From Intoshia linei (Eukaryota > Orthonectida > Rhopaluridae): 64,000 bases of DNA. Of this stretch, positions 1 to 12,347 are shown piece after piece. A program made the position numbers and the translations under genes. Numbering within the stretch: position 1 is the stretch's first letter; the number at the start of each line of letters is the position of its first letter. Under the pieces are notes generated by a model. It saw only the letters and a list, made by a program, of their open reading frames with translations, searched no databases and was not told where the DNA came from. Location: NCBI GenBank assembly GCA_001642005.1, contig LWCA01000025.1, positions 1-64,000 of the forward strand, read 5' to 3'.

Positions 1-472
1 ATTAATTCTGATAAATACTGTGAACAATTAAAAAAATTAAATCACAATATTTACTTGAAAAGACTACTAAAGTTTCGTAAAGGCAATATTATTCTACAAC
101 AAGACAATGATAGACCTCACACTTCTAAAAAAACCTCTCAGCTTCTAAATGAGTTAAAATTTGAAGTATTACCACATCCACCGTATTCACCAGACTTAGC
201 ACCATCTGATTATTACCTATTTAAAGCTATGAGTAACCATAACTATGGTAAAAAATCCACTTCAAATGAAGGGTTAAAATTGGACAAAAAAGTTTTTGTC
301 CAATAAAGAAGCGAGTTTTTATGCTAATGGTATAAATAGACTACCGGAACGTTGGAAAAAGACTGTGGAAAGCAATGGTGAATATTTTATAATATAACTT
401 TATTTTTAATGTAATCAAATAAACTTTTTAATTTTGTTAAAAAAACGACATTACTTATGAAACGACCTAATA
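1..472 (+). mobile_element. mariner (DD34D) transposon, 3' half, cut by window edge
   Basis: The frame open from base 1 to 305 encodes the C-terminal half of a mariner transposase. It shows the second catalytic Asp in QQDNDRPH and the closing mariner signature PPYSPDLAPSDYYLF, with the third Asp. A single frameshift near 290-300 breaks the frame; the C-terminal tail resumes in another frame (LPERWKKTVESNGEYF) and stops near 396. The 3' terminal repeat lies at about 439-470, ending in GACCTAATA next to a TA target. The 5' half lies outside the window. The copy looks young, because only one frame break is visible in about 130 codons. Confidence 0.9.
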
Positions 473-3400
473 TTATATTCAGTTATAAATATAATTTAAA
501 AGATAGTATAAGAATATTTGTGTTGGTGTAAAAACTTTTTTTGTTGTTGAGTGTAAACTCGAGACATAATAAACATCCCAACCAGGGATCGAAAAAAATT
601 AATTAATTGAATTTTAGGTTTATGATACATTAAATTGCCATTAATTGCAATTTTTTTATTTTTACAAACTTGTTTTACGGTAAACTCGAAAATGAAAATA
701 AAGAGTATGTCAACATCTGATGCAGAAATATATTGTTAACATATGTAAATAATGAATAAATAAAAATATCCTTAATATATAAGAAATTACTGACAATAAG
801 ATGAATACAAAACGAACCAAAATTATAATTGAACACATAAGTTAAATTTATGAGAAGCGCACCACAAGAGGTTTATGACATTTATCACTAAGTGATTTGT
901 TTGTTGCACAATTATCATCAATTAAACAGACAACATCATGAAAACTTTCATTATAAAGTTTTAAAACCCATAAAATTCATTTCTTCAGTTGGTAAAAAAA
1001 TTCAATAAATTTTAAGCCGAAAATTTTTATTCGTCATCATAGATAAGTAGTTTTGGCTTTACATTTAACACAAAATTATCTAAAATTGATACTACGTATT
1101 TTTTCTGTCCACTTTAATTTAAGTTTTAATATATTTGACAATTAATTTTTTTTGATCCCTGATCCCAACCTACCATGCTCTACCAATCTAAATGAAAAAT
1201 AGGCTTCTAAAATATTTCCCTAACGATGCGTAGTGTTGTATACTCTAGCCACCTCTACAAGGGTCTAGACTTGACATTTTAATTTAAAACACAAAATAGC
1301 CAGAATATTTGAGAATATAATTTTTTTAAATTGTCTATTTGAAATAAAGATGGGCCAAATTAGGCTCTCGGGTATGGTAAATTCGGCTTTGAATTCGCAA
1401 CATTTTTTATAATTAAATAATTAAATTTACATAAGTTGTATGACCTTATTATGATTATTATTATGAAATTTATAATTTATTTGATTTAAGTGTATAAGGT
1501 TATGCAAATAAAAATATTATTTATGTAGTCACTACATTTTAGTATAACCTGATCCAAACCTATCGTGCCTCGAGACCTCCTAGGGATCGACAAAATTTTC
1601 GTTAAATGGGACCCTGATTCCATTGTATTTCAATAATTAGTGGCATATCTATACCATTTCACTATCGATATGATAATATTTACAACCGATGTGATAATAG
1701 CCAAATTCAAAATGGAATAACGATTGTCAATGTGATAATAGTTAAATGCAATGTGATAATGGGGGTTTATTTGAAAATTCTTACGTAAATATAAACAGAA
1801 ACTTCGTTACAACTAATTAAAATTATAACAAGTAGTATATGGGCCAAAATTTCTATTTTCTACGTTAGTATTGACTCATTGCTAAAAATCACTTTTTTCT
1901 AAGTGTATTTCTTAATAAACGTTCCAAATTCTTTTTCGAATAATATAATAAAAAGAAAATTTATTAAAATAAGCCAGACGATGTATGGAATTGTGATGAA
2001 ATTGAATTATACTATAAACGGGGATCTAACAAAACTCTAGCCACTTCTGACTTCGTAATATTTGTAGTAGAACAAAAAAGGAGCGGATAACAGTTTTATT
2101 TTGTGTTTCTCTGATGGGAGAAAAGGCTGATTCACTTTTTATTGAATTGTCGAAAAATTTTCTTCGGATTCTCTGAAGAATCAGATATTGATTATGCAAC
2201 CTGTTTTAAAAAGAATTTAATAAATTGATGGAATATTAAGGATGGAATTCTGTTAAGAGTGATATTATTATAAATTGTTATAGAAAATAAATTGAATTAT
2301 AACTTTTAATAATTATCAAAATTTGATATAAATTTGTCCAGCTATGTTAATATCGAACAATGATGAAATGAAAATATCGATGATATTCACTATGTTCCAT
2401 AATATATTAATAATAATAATAAAAATCTATAATAATCAATGGTTTCAAAAGTGGTCCATAGGAAATTCTAAGTGATCCACAAGAAAATTTTTAAATAAAA
2501 TGAATATAATATTTTTTTATTAAATTAAATTAGAATGATATTTATTATCAATCATTTATTATTATTATTAATGAACCTAAACATTTTATCAAAATGAAGG
2601 GAAGTTTAACTGAATAACGTTAATAATTTTCATGTGCCTTAAATTTAATCTAATTAACGATTTAAAATAGTTGGATAATAGATCCCAGAGCCAAACTTTA
2701 AAAAATTTTGCAAACGAATTAGTGTTATATAACCATATCCACGTCTCTAAGAATCTTGAGTTGGTATTTTGAATTTAAAATGCCACTATTCCAGTTCACG
2801 GTGGAAAAAGTTTAGGAACCTATGTTTCATACAATGATGTACACCAATATAATTTCATAATAAACAACATTATTTACAAAGAAGGTATAGTAATTGGTTC
2901 CAATATTTATGAAAATTCTACTTCTGAAGAATCGGACCATATATCCTCAACACATTGAATTACGTACGTTGAGGCAATTATGAATTTTTTTACTAAAATC
3001 ATTCCTGAAAAAATTGGTGAAATATTTGCTATAAAATAAATTATATATAGGCATTTAAAAAAAAGAAACGTCAAACATGAATTATATGATTATAAAGTAA
3101 TAAAAGTTATAATTTCATATTTTTCCTTATTTATTCTATTTTTATAACAGTGAACATGAGAATTTTTTAAATTTTGTGTTGACTGTTGTGTTGTGTGTGC
3201 TGTTGTGTTCCTTAGACTTGAGTTTGACTCTGCTTTATAACCATTAAAAGTTACTTAAATACAGTCTTTAAATTCTTCATAAAAAAATATTAAAAATGTT
3301 ATTTTTCTATATTATATTCGTATTTGTGAATATTTGTTTTAAATTCAATTAATACATTATGTTAATTAACATTCAATTAACATATATGAATTTAATTATA

Positions 3401-4142
3401 AAAAACATTAATAATAATATAATAATAAATTCTCACTTTGAATTTAGTTAAAATTTTTTCTTATTTTGGATGTAATTATTCTTACATTGATAAAGGCTAT
3501 TTTTACATTGACTGTGACTATTCTTACTTTGAATGTAAATATGATAATTTTCAAAATGAATTTATATTTTTATTTCGAAACTATATTATGGTTAAATGTT
3601 ACATCTTTTACTACCTGTTATGTGTTATCTTTGATTTATAAATATTACTAGATCGTAAATATTATAAAAATTATAATTATAATTATAATTTAATTTAATT
3701 AACTTAATGATGAGTGTGAAACTGATGCCTAAATACGAATTATATTATAGAAATTGTCTACCAAAGACTATTAGAAATTGACTAGTAAATTTAGCTTTAA
3801 TAACTATAGTAAGCATAACGCAAAACAATGCATAAAGCGGGCTACTTAATGCACTAGTAACCATATTTCATATTATGCCGAGTTAACGACGCAATAAAAA
3901 AAACATTTTTGCAAAAAAGTTTATAAATAATTTTTAATATTAATATTTATTTACTTACTATATATACATACTATATATGTACATTGTACAATGTACATGT
4001 ATTGTTAAAAAGTCTATTTTCGACTTACCAGTATTTTATATAGTTTGTTTTTTATCTTATTTATCTTATTTTATATATTAAATTTTTTATCATATTTTCT
4101 AAATTACGATGCTTTATAATGGATACTATTTAATGCTCCGAC
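473..4142. other. intergenic, no gene seen; small repeats
   Basis: I see no convincing coding exon here. Positions 1668-1765 carry about four degenerate copies of a GATGTGATAATA-like unit. Positions about 1013-1117 hold a diverged copy of the TIR element found intact at 41509-41660. Positions 3466-3540 are a degenerate tandem of a TTCTTACATTGA-like unit that produces chance open frames. A 22-bp perfect palindrome centred on TTGTACAA lies at 3977-3998. Confidence 0.6.
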
Positions 4143-4608
4143 TAATTTAATAGTTTCAGCGTCTAATTTAATATTTATAACGCATAATTTAATTAATTTA
4201 ACATTATTTAATAAGTACTTTGGTCGTATAATTTAATGATTAAGCGTGTAATATATTATTGTATCATCTAACTTAATATTTGAAACGTTTGAATCAATTT
4301 ATAAATTTCTGTGGATCACCACAAATCAACATTTCTATAGCAATACGATTAACAATTGATGGGTGTATTGTACCTCGAGAGTCGAAAGCTCTCCCATTGA
4401 ATGTCAAAAGAAAAAGGGGACGACCAGCTCAGGCTAATCAAGCTTTGCTGAGGCAGTGTTAAATTAACGGTTAATTCAATAAATTAAAAGTTAGTTTTAT
4501 AAAAAATAACGTTATGTTTAGATAAAATAAATTCTACTTCTATTAATTTAGACGCTAACATTATAACTATAGACGCTAGTGAAATTAGACGCTGTAACTA
4601 TTAAATTA
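4143..4608 (+). mobile_element. TIR element with a short internal reading frame
   Basis: Terminal inverted repeats of 27 bp with one mismatch lie at 4143-4169 and 4582-4608; the shared core is CAGCGTCTAATTT. Further GCGT(C/G)TAAT-like motifs sit just inside each end, as subterminal repeats. The interior reads PLNVKRKRGRPAQANQALLRQ (roughly 4390-4462), a basic GRP-containing stretch that recalls AT-hook-like linkers in MULE-type transposase relics. It is a deletion derivative at best. I could not define a target-site duplication, so the superfamily is open. Confidence 0.55.
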
Positions 4609-6338
4609 TATGTTGCAATAATAATAACTCATTTATAATGGGTTAACTCTGTTTTATTCAAAAATACATTTATTCCTAAATCTGAAATTCTTATCGCAAT
4701 GTAAGAATTCAAAATTCATATTGGAAATGCTTGATCTTAAGATTTCCAATAAAGGGAAATAATATATTTTTTGTCATACATTATTCTCTCCACTCCGTAT
4801 AGCTTTCTCTAAATATTTATTATTTAATTTACTACATTAAAATTTTAAATTAAAAATAAAAGTTTACCATTATAAATTATGTAGATATTCTAAAATATTG
4901 GTTGACGTCAAATGTCGTGAAATTTTTTTAGATTTTGCATGCCGCAAATTTAAAAATAATTTTTAACCAATCTGCAATATTAAAATCTTAAGTATTAAAA
5001 TAATCGTCACCCTTGGATGAGTAGTTAATTTTTCATTGTTTAAATTTTAAATTAAAACGTTAAGTATTATACTATTTTGTTAATAGAGTGATTATTAGTC
5101 ACTGATTATTGTAAAGAAATCAAAATATTGAATTTTTGTAATGTTATGTACACTTTCATCTTTTCGGACGGGGTACTTTTTAAAAAGCATTTTAATTTTC
5201 ATTTAGTTTAATGTTGATAAAAATATAATTTAGAAAACACAGACGAAATATAATAATATAATACTTATATAAACTTATGGCTGAAGTAATAAATATAATT
5301 ATTATTTTTTGTAATAAACATTTATGTCTTTATGATTGTCAAAATTTATAAACCTTTTAGTGCAGATTTTCTTAACGATGCTAGAATTAATTTAACGGGG
5401 TGCTAAAAAAACCATTTTTATCATTTTATTTTGTTCTAAAAATTATTTTCATAAAAAAATGAAATTTATTTTGGATCAATTAAACATTTAATCAAAGACC
5501 ATTAACACCTGAAAATATATAAAAATACATAATTTTGTATCCCAACAATAAATACTCTTTAATTAGTATAGTTTGCATAGTTAACTTTTCTTCATTTAAA
5601 TTAATATTTGAATTATAATTTAAACTAAAGTATGAAAGACTTTTATTGAAGATACTGGACATAGAAAGTTAATTTTTTTAGAAAAAAAATATTTCTGTAA
5701 ATAAATTGAATTTTACAAATATAACGAAATAAAACTAGATAAAAAATACATGTAAAAAATCAAAAATAATCGATTGAAGTTGACAAGATTCAAATTAGAG
5801 TTTTATACCAATTTTTTTTTTAAAGTTACTAATATAAGCTAAAAGTTACTAAAAATCAGTCGTTAGGTTATAAAAAAATTGCTTTAGTCATGACTCATTA
5901 TATTAAAAAAGAACTACGAAATGAAATGTATTTTTAATACAAAAAAAAAAATTTTGTATAGCCGATTTAATTCATCCTTATTATAATAATTTCTAGATAA
6001 AATTAAAAATGTTATTGTTTGAATGGCTTTTAATAAAATTAATTAAACTTCTTAAACTTTAATTTAAATTATTATTATTTAAATTTTTAAATAATTTAAC
6101 TAATACAGATGATAATAGCTAAAAGAGTATTATAAAAACATCAAAGCACAATGAATGAATTGAGAGAAAAAATTGGTGAAATAAAATAACAATGTAAGTT
6201 TTGTATAAATTTTCTGCTATCGCTATAATTGTCTATCATTCAAATTAAAAACTTTGTCAAACCCTGATATACCGAATCGTTTAAACTTTTAGTTGTAAAA
6301 TTATATAAACTACGTGCAGTTGAAAAGTTAAATTTTAT
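4609..6338. other. intergenic, nothing recognised
   Basis: This is AT-rich sequence downstream of PICK1. I see no open coding exon, RNA gene or clear repeat boundary. Confidence 0.5.
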
Positions 6339-9300
6339 TTAAGATGTATCAATAAGTGTTGTAGAATCATAATTTTGTTTTTCTCCAATTACATCAAATA
6401 AAGGTTCCATTGATGACATTGAATCTGAGTTACTTTGAGTTTCATCTTTATCAGCAAGTTTGGTTGTAAAAGAATTTGATTTACTAAAAGAACAGCGTGT
6501 TATATCGATTTCGAGTGGAAATAGTTTAGTTCCTTTTAAATTTTTTACACACCCTTCATTATATTTTGCTATAGATTCGACCAGTTTTAATAATTGAGCT
6601 GCCGTGTCCTGGACTAATTAAAAAAATTAATAAATCAATTGCTAAAATGATTCTAAGCCGATTTAATTGCATTATAATTATTGTACGACATACGATTTAT
6701 ATTATATTAAAAAGTACCATGTTTTTGATCTAAAAGTTCCAATTTCACCATAACGTCGTTTCGTTTATCCGAAAAAACTTTCCTAGCATGTTGACGACAC
6801 CGTAAAATCATTCTATATTCATAATTTCCAGTTTCCACTCTATATAGGGGTTCTCGTATTGCATTAAAATTTGCACTTTCATCATCCATTTCTTTAATTT
6901 TCAAACAATAACTAAGATATTCAAATTTTGCTTGCAAATATTTTTTTACAGTTAATTTTGTGTCCGGTATCGCTTTATTTACATAAGTTTTTAAATCTGT
7001 AATCATCTAACAATTATAAAATGTACAATATTAAAATCTAACCAAATTTAATCAATTATCAGATTGCCCCTTTTGACACGTTTTTAGAAATAATTGAAAA
7101 TTAATGAGTTTATATAACCATTAGTCATTCTTAGTGACAAACTCAAATTTAATAAAATATTTTTCCAGCTTTTAACGGTTAAAAGATGGAAATCATAAAA
7201 TTTAACCCATTAAAACTATTTGACTCATTTATGTATCAAAAGTATACTTAAAATATTTAAAAATTCTTAATTTATAAGTTAATTTATGATCCCTTCCACG
7301 TCCATTCTCTGGAGCGATGTATTGTTATAGCGAAACATCTTAGAGCGACACAATCATCGATTTTACTAATTTATCATATCATTGATTTTTTTACGAAATT
7401 TTAGTGGTTTTCTTTATTCATATTTTATTACTATTTTTATTATCTTAAATTCATAATTTTGGGATCAAACATTTGTAGGGTTTTTAAAGGAATTTTTTTC
7501 ACCCAATTTTAAAAGATTTTAAAGATCCCAAAAAAATTTTAAAAATATTCCCATCAAACCTTACATAATTTTGGTCATTGTCATAAAAGAAATCTTAAAG
7601 AAACCACAAAAATATTGTTAAAAAATAAGTATTATTATTAATTAACAAAATCCATAAGTATGTCGCTCTAAGGTGTATCGGTCTAACAATCTTAAATAAA
7701 AATACCATTTTAGATTTTTTAATGTGGCTAAATCCTAATTTACTCATATCAATCTAAATAATTAAACATTTAATAATATGTAAGAATTTATTACGTGAAC
7801 GTCACCAAATTTTGAAAAAGCAGTTCTAGCATTGGGTTGAATTTCTCTATTTCCAATTTCAGACATAATGTAACCAAGATCTATTATTAATAATACAGAT
7901 AACATTAAATATTGATTTTTCTACATCCATATTCTAGAATCTGTATCAGTGTTCATGAAAAAACTCACTTGGAATTTGTGTTGTTAAAATTCTATAACAC
8001 TAAGATATTGAAATAAATGATAACACATGGACAAAGATAAGATACCTTATTCTATATATTATTCATTATATTATGCATTATTTATTTGTATTTACCTTTA
8101 TGAGAAACAGCTACCGCATAAAAAGATCTGAGGTACTTTTCAGTATGGTGCATTAATCCCTATATAAAATAATTATAATTTTCAATATAAATCAAACATT
8201 GTATTGACTAGAAACTTCTTCCATCTCATCCATTTTCTTAACCAAACTGTCTAAAATAACATTAATATACAATGTAATTCAAAATTATTTAAATTACATA
8301 ATTACAGTATAAATTAGAATAAACATAAAATTACCGTTACACAAAATGGCTCGACTCAAACCTAATGCATCAGCAGTATTTGATGACATATTTTCAATCA
8401 GTCGATGTTTTAAATTTTTTAAAACTAAAATTGAAATAAAAAGGTAAATATTATCGCATTATTTAATCTTGCAATATTTAAATTACATTGAAATAATTTA
8501 AAAATAACCCATATATTATTTAAACTTTTTAATCCCCCATTACAGAAAATTTGTAAAATTATTATTCAATTTTTTAATAGTACAAACCAAGATTCTGGCA
8601 GGCAAAAAAAAAGGAACCAAATTCCAGGATAGTTTATTTACAAGAATTTGAATTTTTTGAGAGATTCCCGATAAAATTATATTATTGTACAGTTTACCGA
8701 AGCAGAGCGTAACCTACGTACCTGAGGTCAATCCAGAAAATGATTACTACTGTATTGCTATTATTATTTATTTATTATTATTATTAGAAAATAAAAATGA
8801 TGACTTTTTTAACTTTTTCGGGAGTTTTTCGTGTCCCGGGTAATCACCATCACTACCAGACTCCTGCTAATCGGGCTTCTTAACGGTCATGTAGTTTCAT
8901 CCAAACTTTAAAAAAAAATTATTCTCATTGTATTTAATACAATAGTTTATAAATGATTGAAAAATTATAATTTTGAAATTTAAAATAAGTTAACAAAGTA
9001 TGTAATGTTCGCTTTGAATTATACAATCAACGTTGTTATTTTCTGAAAGTTTGTATTCATTATATAGAGGTTTGAGGTTTATATTTAAACATATAATGTG
9101 GTAACAATCATTTGATATTAGAAATTAAAATTTTGAGTCCTTTTCAAAATGGGTTTTTAGGTATGTCTAAAATCTTTCCAGGTCAATTAAATCAAACCGT
9201 GAAAGCTTAATAATTAATTGAAGATTGCCGTCTACATTCAAATGTGTAGTACACGTCATAATTATAGTATACCTATATCAAAACTTTTCCCTTCTTTCAG

Positions 9301-10518
9301 ATTGACGTGCACCTTATTGTAATATATTGTAACTTCACCCTAAAATATATGTGGTAAATAAATTTCTAATTTTTATGTATATATTTAATTTTAAATTATT
9401 GAATTAAAAATAAACAAAATTCTGGGAGTATTTTTGAATGTTTATAATAAATGACAACTTGAGAAATTTGCAAACTTGTATCTTTCCGATCAAAAATACA
9501 TTTTACTATTTTTTGATATCCTTTAAAACTTATTTTAAAAGGTTCTACTTGGTATAATTCACGACTATAAATTAAACAGTTTTGCGAAAAATTTCTCGGC
9601 AAATAGTGTGCCACATCTAACCAATAATTAAAAAAAGTATAGAGTTTTTCACCTTTGATTAAAAGAAAAAATTTACATAGAAATGTACATTTTACATTGC
9701 ATTATTAAAAAAGTTTAGTAAGGGAATTAATACCCATAATACCTAGAATATTAATTATTTAATATAACGTAAACGTACTTCAATCATCTGTATTATTCTC
9801 GCAACTTCCGATTTATTCCATCCTTTGACTCTATATGAATTGATTCCCACTATTTCATCCCCAGCCTAAAATATTTTTTATATATTCATCTCCAAGTGTA
9901 TATTATACTGTGTATTTCTAATTTACACATTACTAATTACTAATTAAAAAATATTACATAATCAGTGAGAGAAATTTTTTCAAGTTATACATTTATCTTA
10001 TCGAAAATGCTCCCTATACAACAACATTATCGTGTGCAACCGTTACAGCATTATTAACATTATAAATAATAAAATAAGGGTAATTACTGAATTTTTTAAA
10101 CATCACCGAAATACAATGCAGAGGACTTAATAAAATTGTATACATTGATAAATTTGTAATTAATCAAGTTTACATTTTTATTAGTTTATGTACATTTAAA
10201 AATCTTAAATTCACCAAAAATAAAATACAAGTACAAGTGTATTAGTTTACAATTTTTAAATTTACTTGATATAATTATGAAATGCTACCTCTAAACATGT
10301 ACTAATGCTTGCAGGGCTATTATCAAAAATTTGTACAATATACAAGCATGGACAATATGGACTACCTCCACCAATACTTATACCAATCACATTCTTTTCG
10401 TCCTTTTTCAGTTTGACAGATCCTGACGTTATGTGCATACCTCTAAATTTATTTAATTGATAAAGTGAAAAATTTACAAACAATCCTCTTCATAATAATC
10501 CTCATAGTCATACGACAT
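6339..10518 (-). CDS. PICK1: PICK1, PDZ-BAR scaffold protein (complete, 11 exons)
   Basis: Exons, in order: 10478-10518, 10289-10442, 9775-9865, 9416-9457, 8335-8424, 8198-8250, 8096-8159, 7795-7880, 7706-7753, 6718-7006, 6339-6613. They join in frame to about 410 residues, close to the usual ~415. The product starts MSYDYEDYYEED. The PDZ domain has the KD pair (LKKDEKN), the carboxylate-binding loop around GISIGGG and the CPC lipid-contact motif. The BAR domain is clear from NMSSNTADALGLSRAILCND to LELLDQKH plus VQDTAAQLLKLVE. PICK1 binds membranes and the C-termini of receptors and kinases in vesicle trafficking. The PDZ-BAR linker is about six residues shorter than usual, and the long acidic tail of vertebrate forms is missing. 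The acceptor at 9457 is my best choice; 9481 is the in-frame alternative. Introns of 35, 38 and 41 nt occur. AATAAA overlaps the stop region (about 6334-6339). Confidence 0.94.
7319..7691. mobile_element. MITE with GAGCGACA-type inverted ends
   Basis: The left end (ATTGTTATAGCGAAACATCT, then TAGAGCGACA) is matched in inverse orientation by the right end (CTTAGAGCGACAT on the minus strand, ending ATTGTTAG). It lies inside PICK1 intron 9, between exons 7706-7753 and 6718-7006. A second copy of the left half lies in inverse orientation at about 55800-55995. It has no coding capacity. Confidence 0.65.
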
Positions 10519-12347
10519 TCTAACTAATTTTTAAATTATTTTTTACAAAACAGTAGTAATAGAAACAGTACTAATTATAATTTAGAGTCACCAGTGTAGT
10601 AGATTATTTTCAGTTGTCCGTAGAATCAATCAATAACAATAATATATTGATTTTTATAGTATAATTTTATTATTCCATTTACTTTTTTAGTTGTATTTCA
10701 AAGTATTTTTGACTATTTTTAGCATCTCTAAAATAAAGTTAAATATGCGTGAGGAATGATTGAATCAATATCACGCATGAATGAGTATTCATGCTATTTT
10801 ATTTTAAATTGATTTGAAGGGTATAACTTTATACTCAATAATAATGAAAGTATAGAAATATTACTTAATAAATGTTAAATATAACTATGGTTATCAAATG
10901 TAAATTAATTAATTAGGAAAATCAGTTTAAATTGTCAATTTTTGGAGTTACTACTATATATAACTATATGACACATAGTTATTATGGGTGGCTACAATGG
11001 ATCTACATCACTCCATTTTGTAGAATATAATGTAAATTCTGACGTTTATACAAATATATTGTGTAAATCCTATATGTCGTTTTATCAAACCGGGTATATA
11101 TTGATGCAAGATAATGCTAGACCTCGGGTTTCTACTAAAACTTTGGATTTTTTAAAGGAAAATAGTACATCGGTACTTTATTAACCACTTTATAGTCCTG
11201 ATTGTAATCCAATTGAAAATCTTAATGGTTCGCCGTCTAAACCCTGGCAGCAAGGTCTACCGTAGTCTTGACGAATTAATAGCTGAAATTAATATTATTT
11301 GGGACTCGCTGGAAGTTGATGAAATTCGCCGAATGGTTCAATCCTTTCCGTCAAGATTAACTGAAGTTGTAGAAAATAAAGGTGGAAATTTACGTAATTA
11401 CTAGTAATTAAAAATTTATATTTATAAATTGTTTTTTTTTTTGCATTTATATACACATTTCACATAGTTTTGGCGAATTTTTTAAACATCAAAATTTTAA
11501 TTGCTAATTATTTTCTATATTAGAGTATTATATTATATATGTATTAGAGTATCTATATTATAGATTATTTTTTATAAATTTTTGCATACAATATTTATAA
11601 CATTAAGACATTCATATATTGCATAAATAACTTATATGGAAACTAAAAAATACCATTATTCAAAGAAATTAATATTTTTCACATAGTTTTGGGGATGAGT
11701 TTAGTTTACACTGCATTAAAACATTAAAAATCTTAAATCAACATTGAAACTACAAAAATAATCTTACAGTATGCGTAATTTAGAAAAAAATGTTTATTTA
11801 TCATTGAATTATAAATATTATGACATGAAATAAAAAATAATGAAGGTTAAACAAATCTTAACAATAAAAATTTATACGTTTAATAAATTAAATTAAAATT
11901 ATTAAATTTTTACTTTTATATTTATATTATATATATTTATTATACATTAATTCATTCTTACACATAATACTTGATTAAATATATTTATTAATAAAATATT
12001 TTTATATAACTTGAAATTACATTGTATATCCAAAATATAAGTGATACTTTGGGAAAAATCCAATAAATCTACAATATTAAATACAAAATATCTTGCATTA
12101 TCATGTACACGCAAAAAATTTAAAATTTGGGTTAACCAATATTATTATAATTGATTAATAATATAAACAAACCAGTCGAATAATTTAAAATTCTAAATAA
12201 AGTTATAATTGGTATAGCAAAATAATTGAGAATCGACATATATTGTCCAATTTAAATCTCATCTCATTGTATTCAATACTATTCATATTCATATTGTTAA
12301 TTGTATACTTTTGAAATTTACATATACTATATATTTTATATATACAA
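10519..12347. other. head-to-head intergenic region of PICK1 and citrate carrier
   Basis: The two genes diverge from this 1.8 kb stretch, so it should hold both promoters. It also contains the Tc1 relic at 10984-11404. CACATAGTTTTGG is present at about 11460 and again at about 11688, and may mark Tc1-type ends. I cannot point to a core promoter. Confidence 0.5.
10984..11404 (+). pseudogene. Tc1-like (DD34E) transposase relic
   Basis: The frame reads GYILMQDNARPRVSTKTLDF, the second catalytic Asp region of Tc1 transposases, then meets a stop at 11182 where the family has Trp before PLYSPD.NPIEN. A frameshift after the IENL segment follows. The C-terminus resumes as SLDELIAEINIIWDSL and ends GGNLRNY, a typical Tc1 tail. 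The N-terminal DNA-binding part is not found. The copy is dead and 5'-truncated. Confidence 0.88.

Noticed and set aside
3438-3651. Overlapping open frames of 61-67 codons
   Set aside because: They arise from a degenerate tandem repeat of a TTCTTACATTGA-like unit; the peptides are Tyr/Phe/Asp-rich and unlike any protein.
7706-7753. An alternative reading of this exon extending into ATTGTTAGACC
   Set aside because: That extension runs into the inverted repeat of a MITE; the donor after ATG at 7706 gives exactly the expected PICK1 length and phase.
9458-9614. Reading the whole minus-strand open frame above the fourth PICK1 exon as coding
   Set aside because: The upstream part matches nothing in PICK1; the family-like residues (VIYYKHSKILPEF) begin at the acceptor near 9457.
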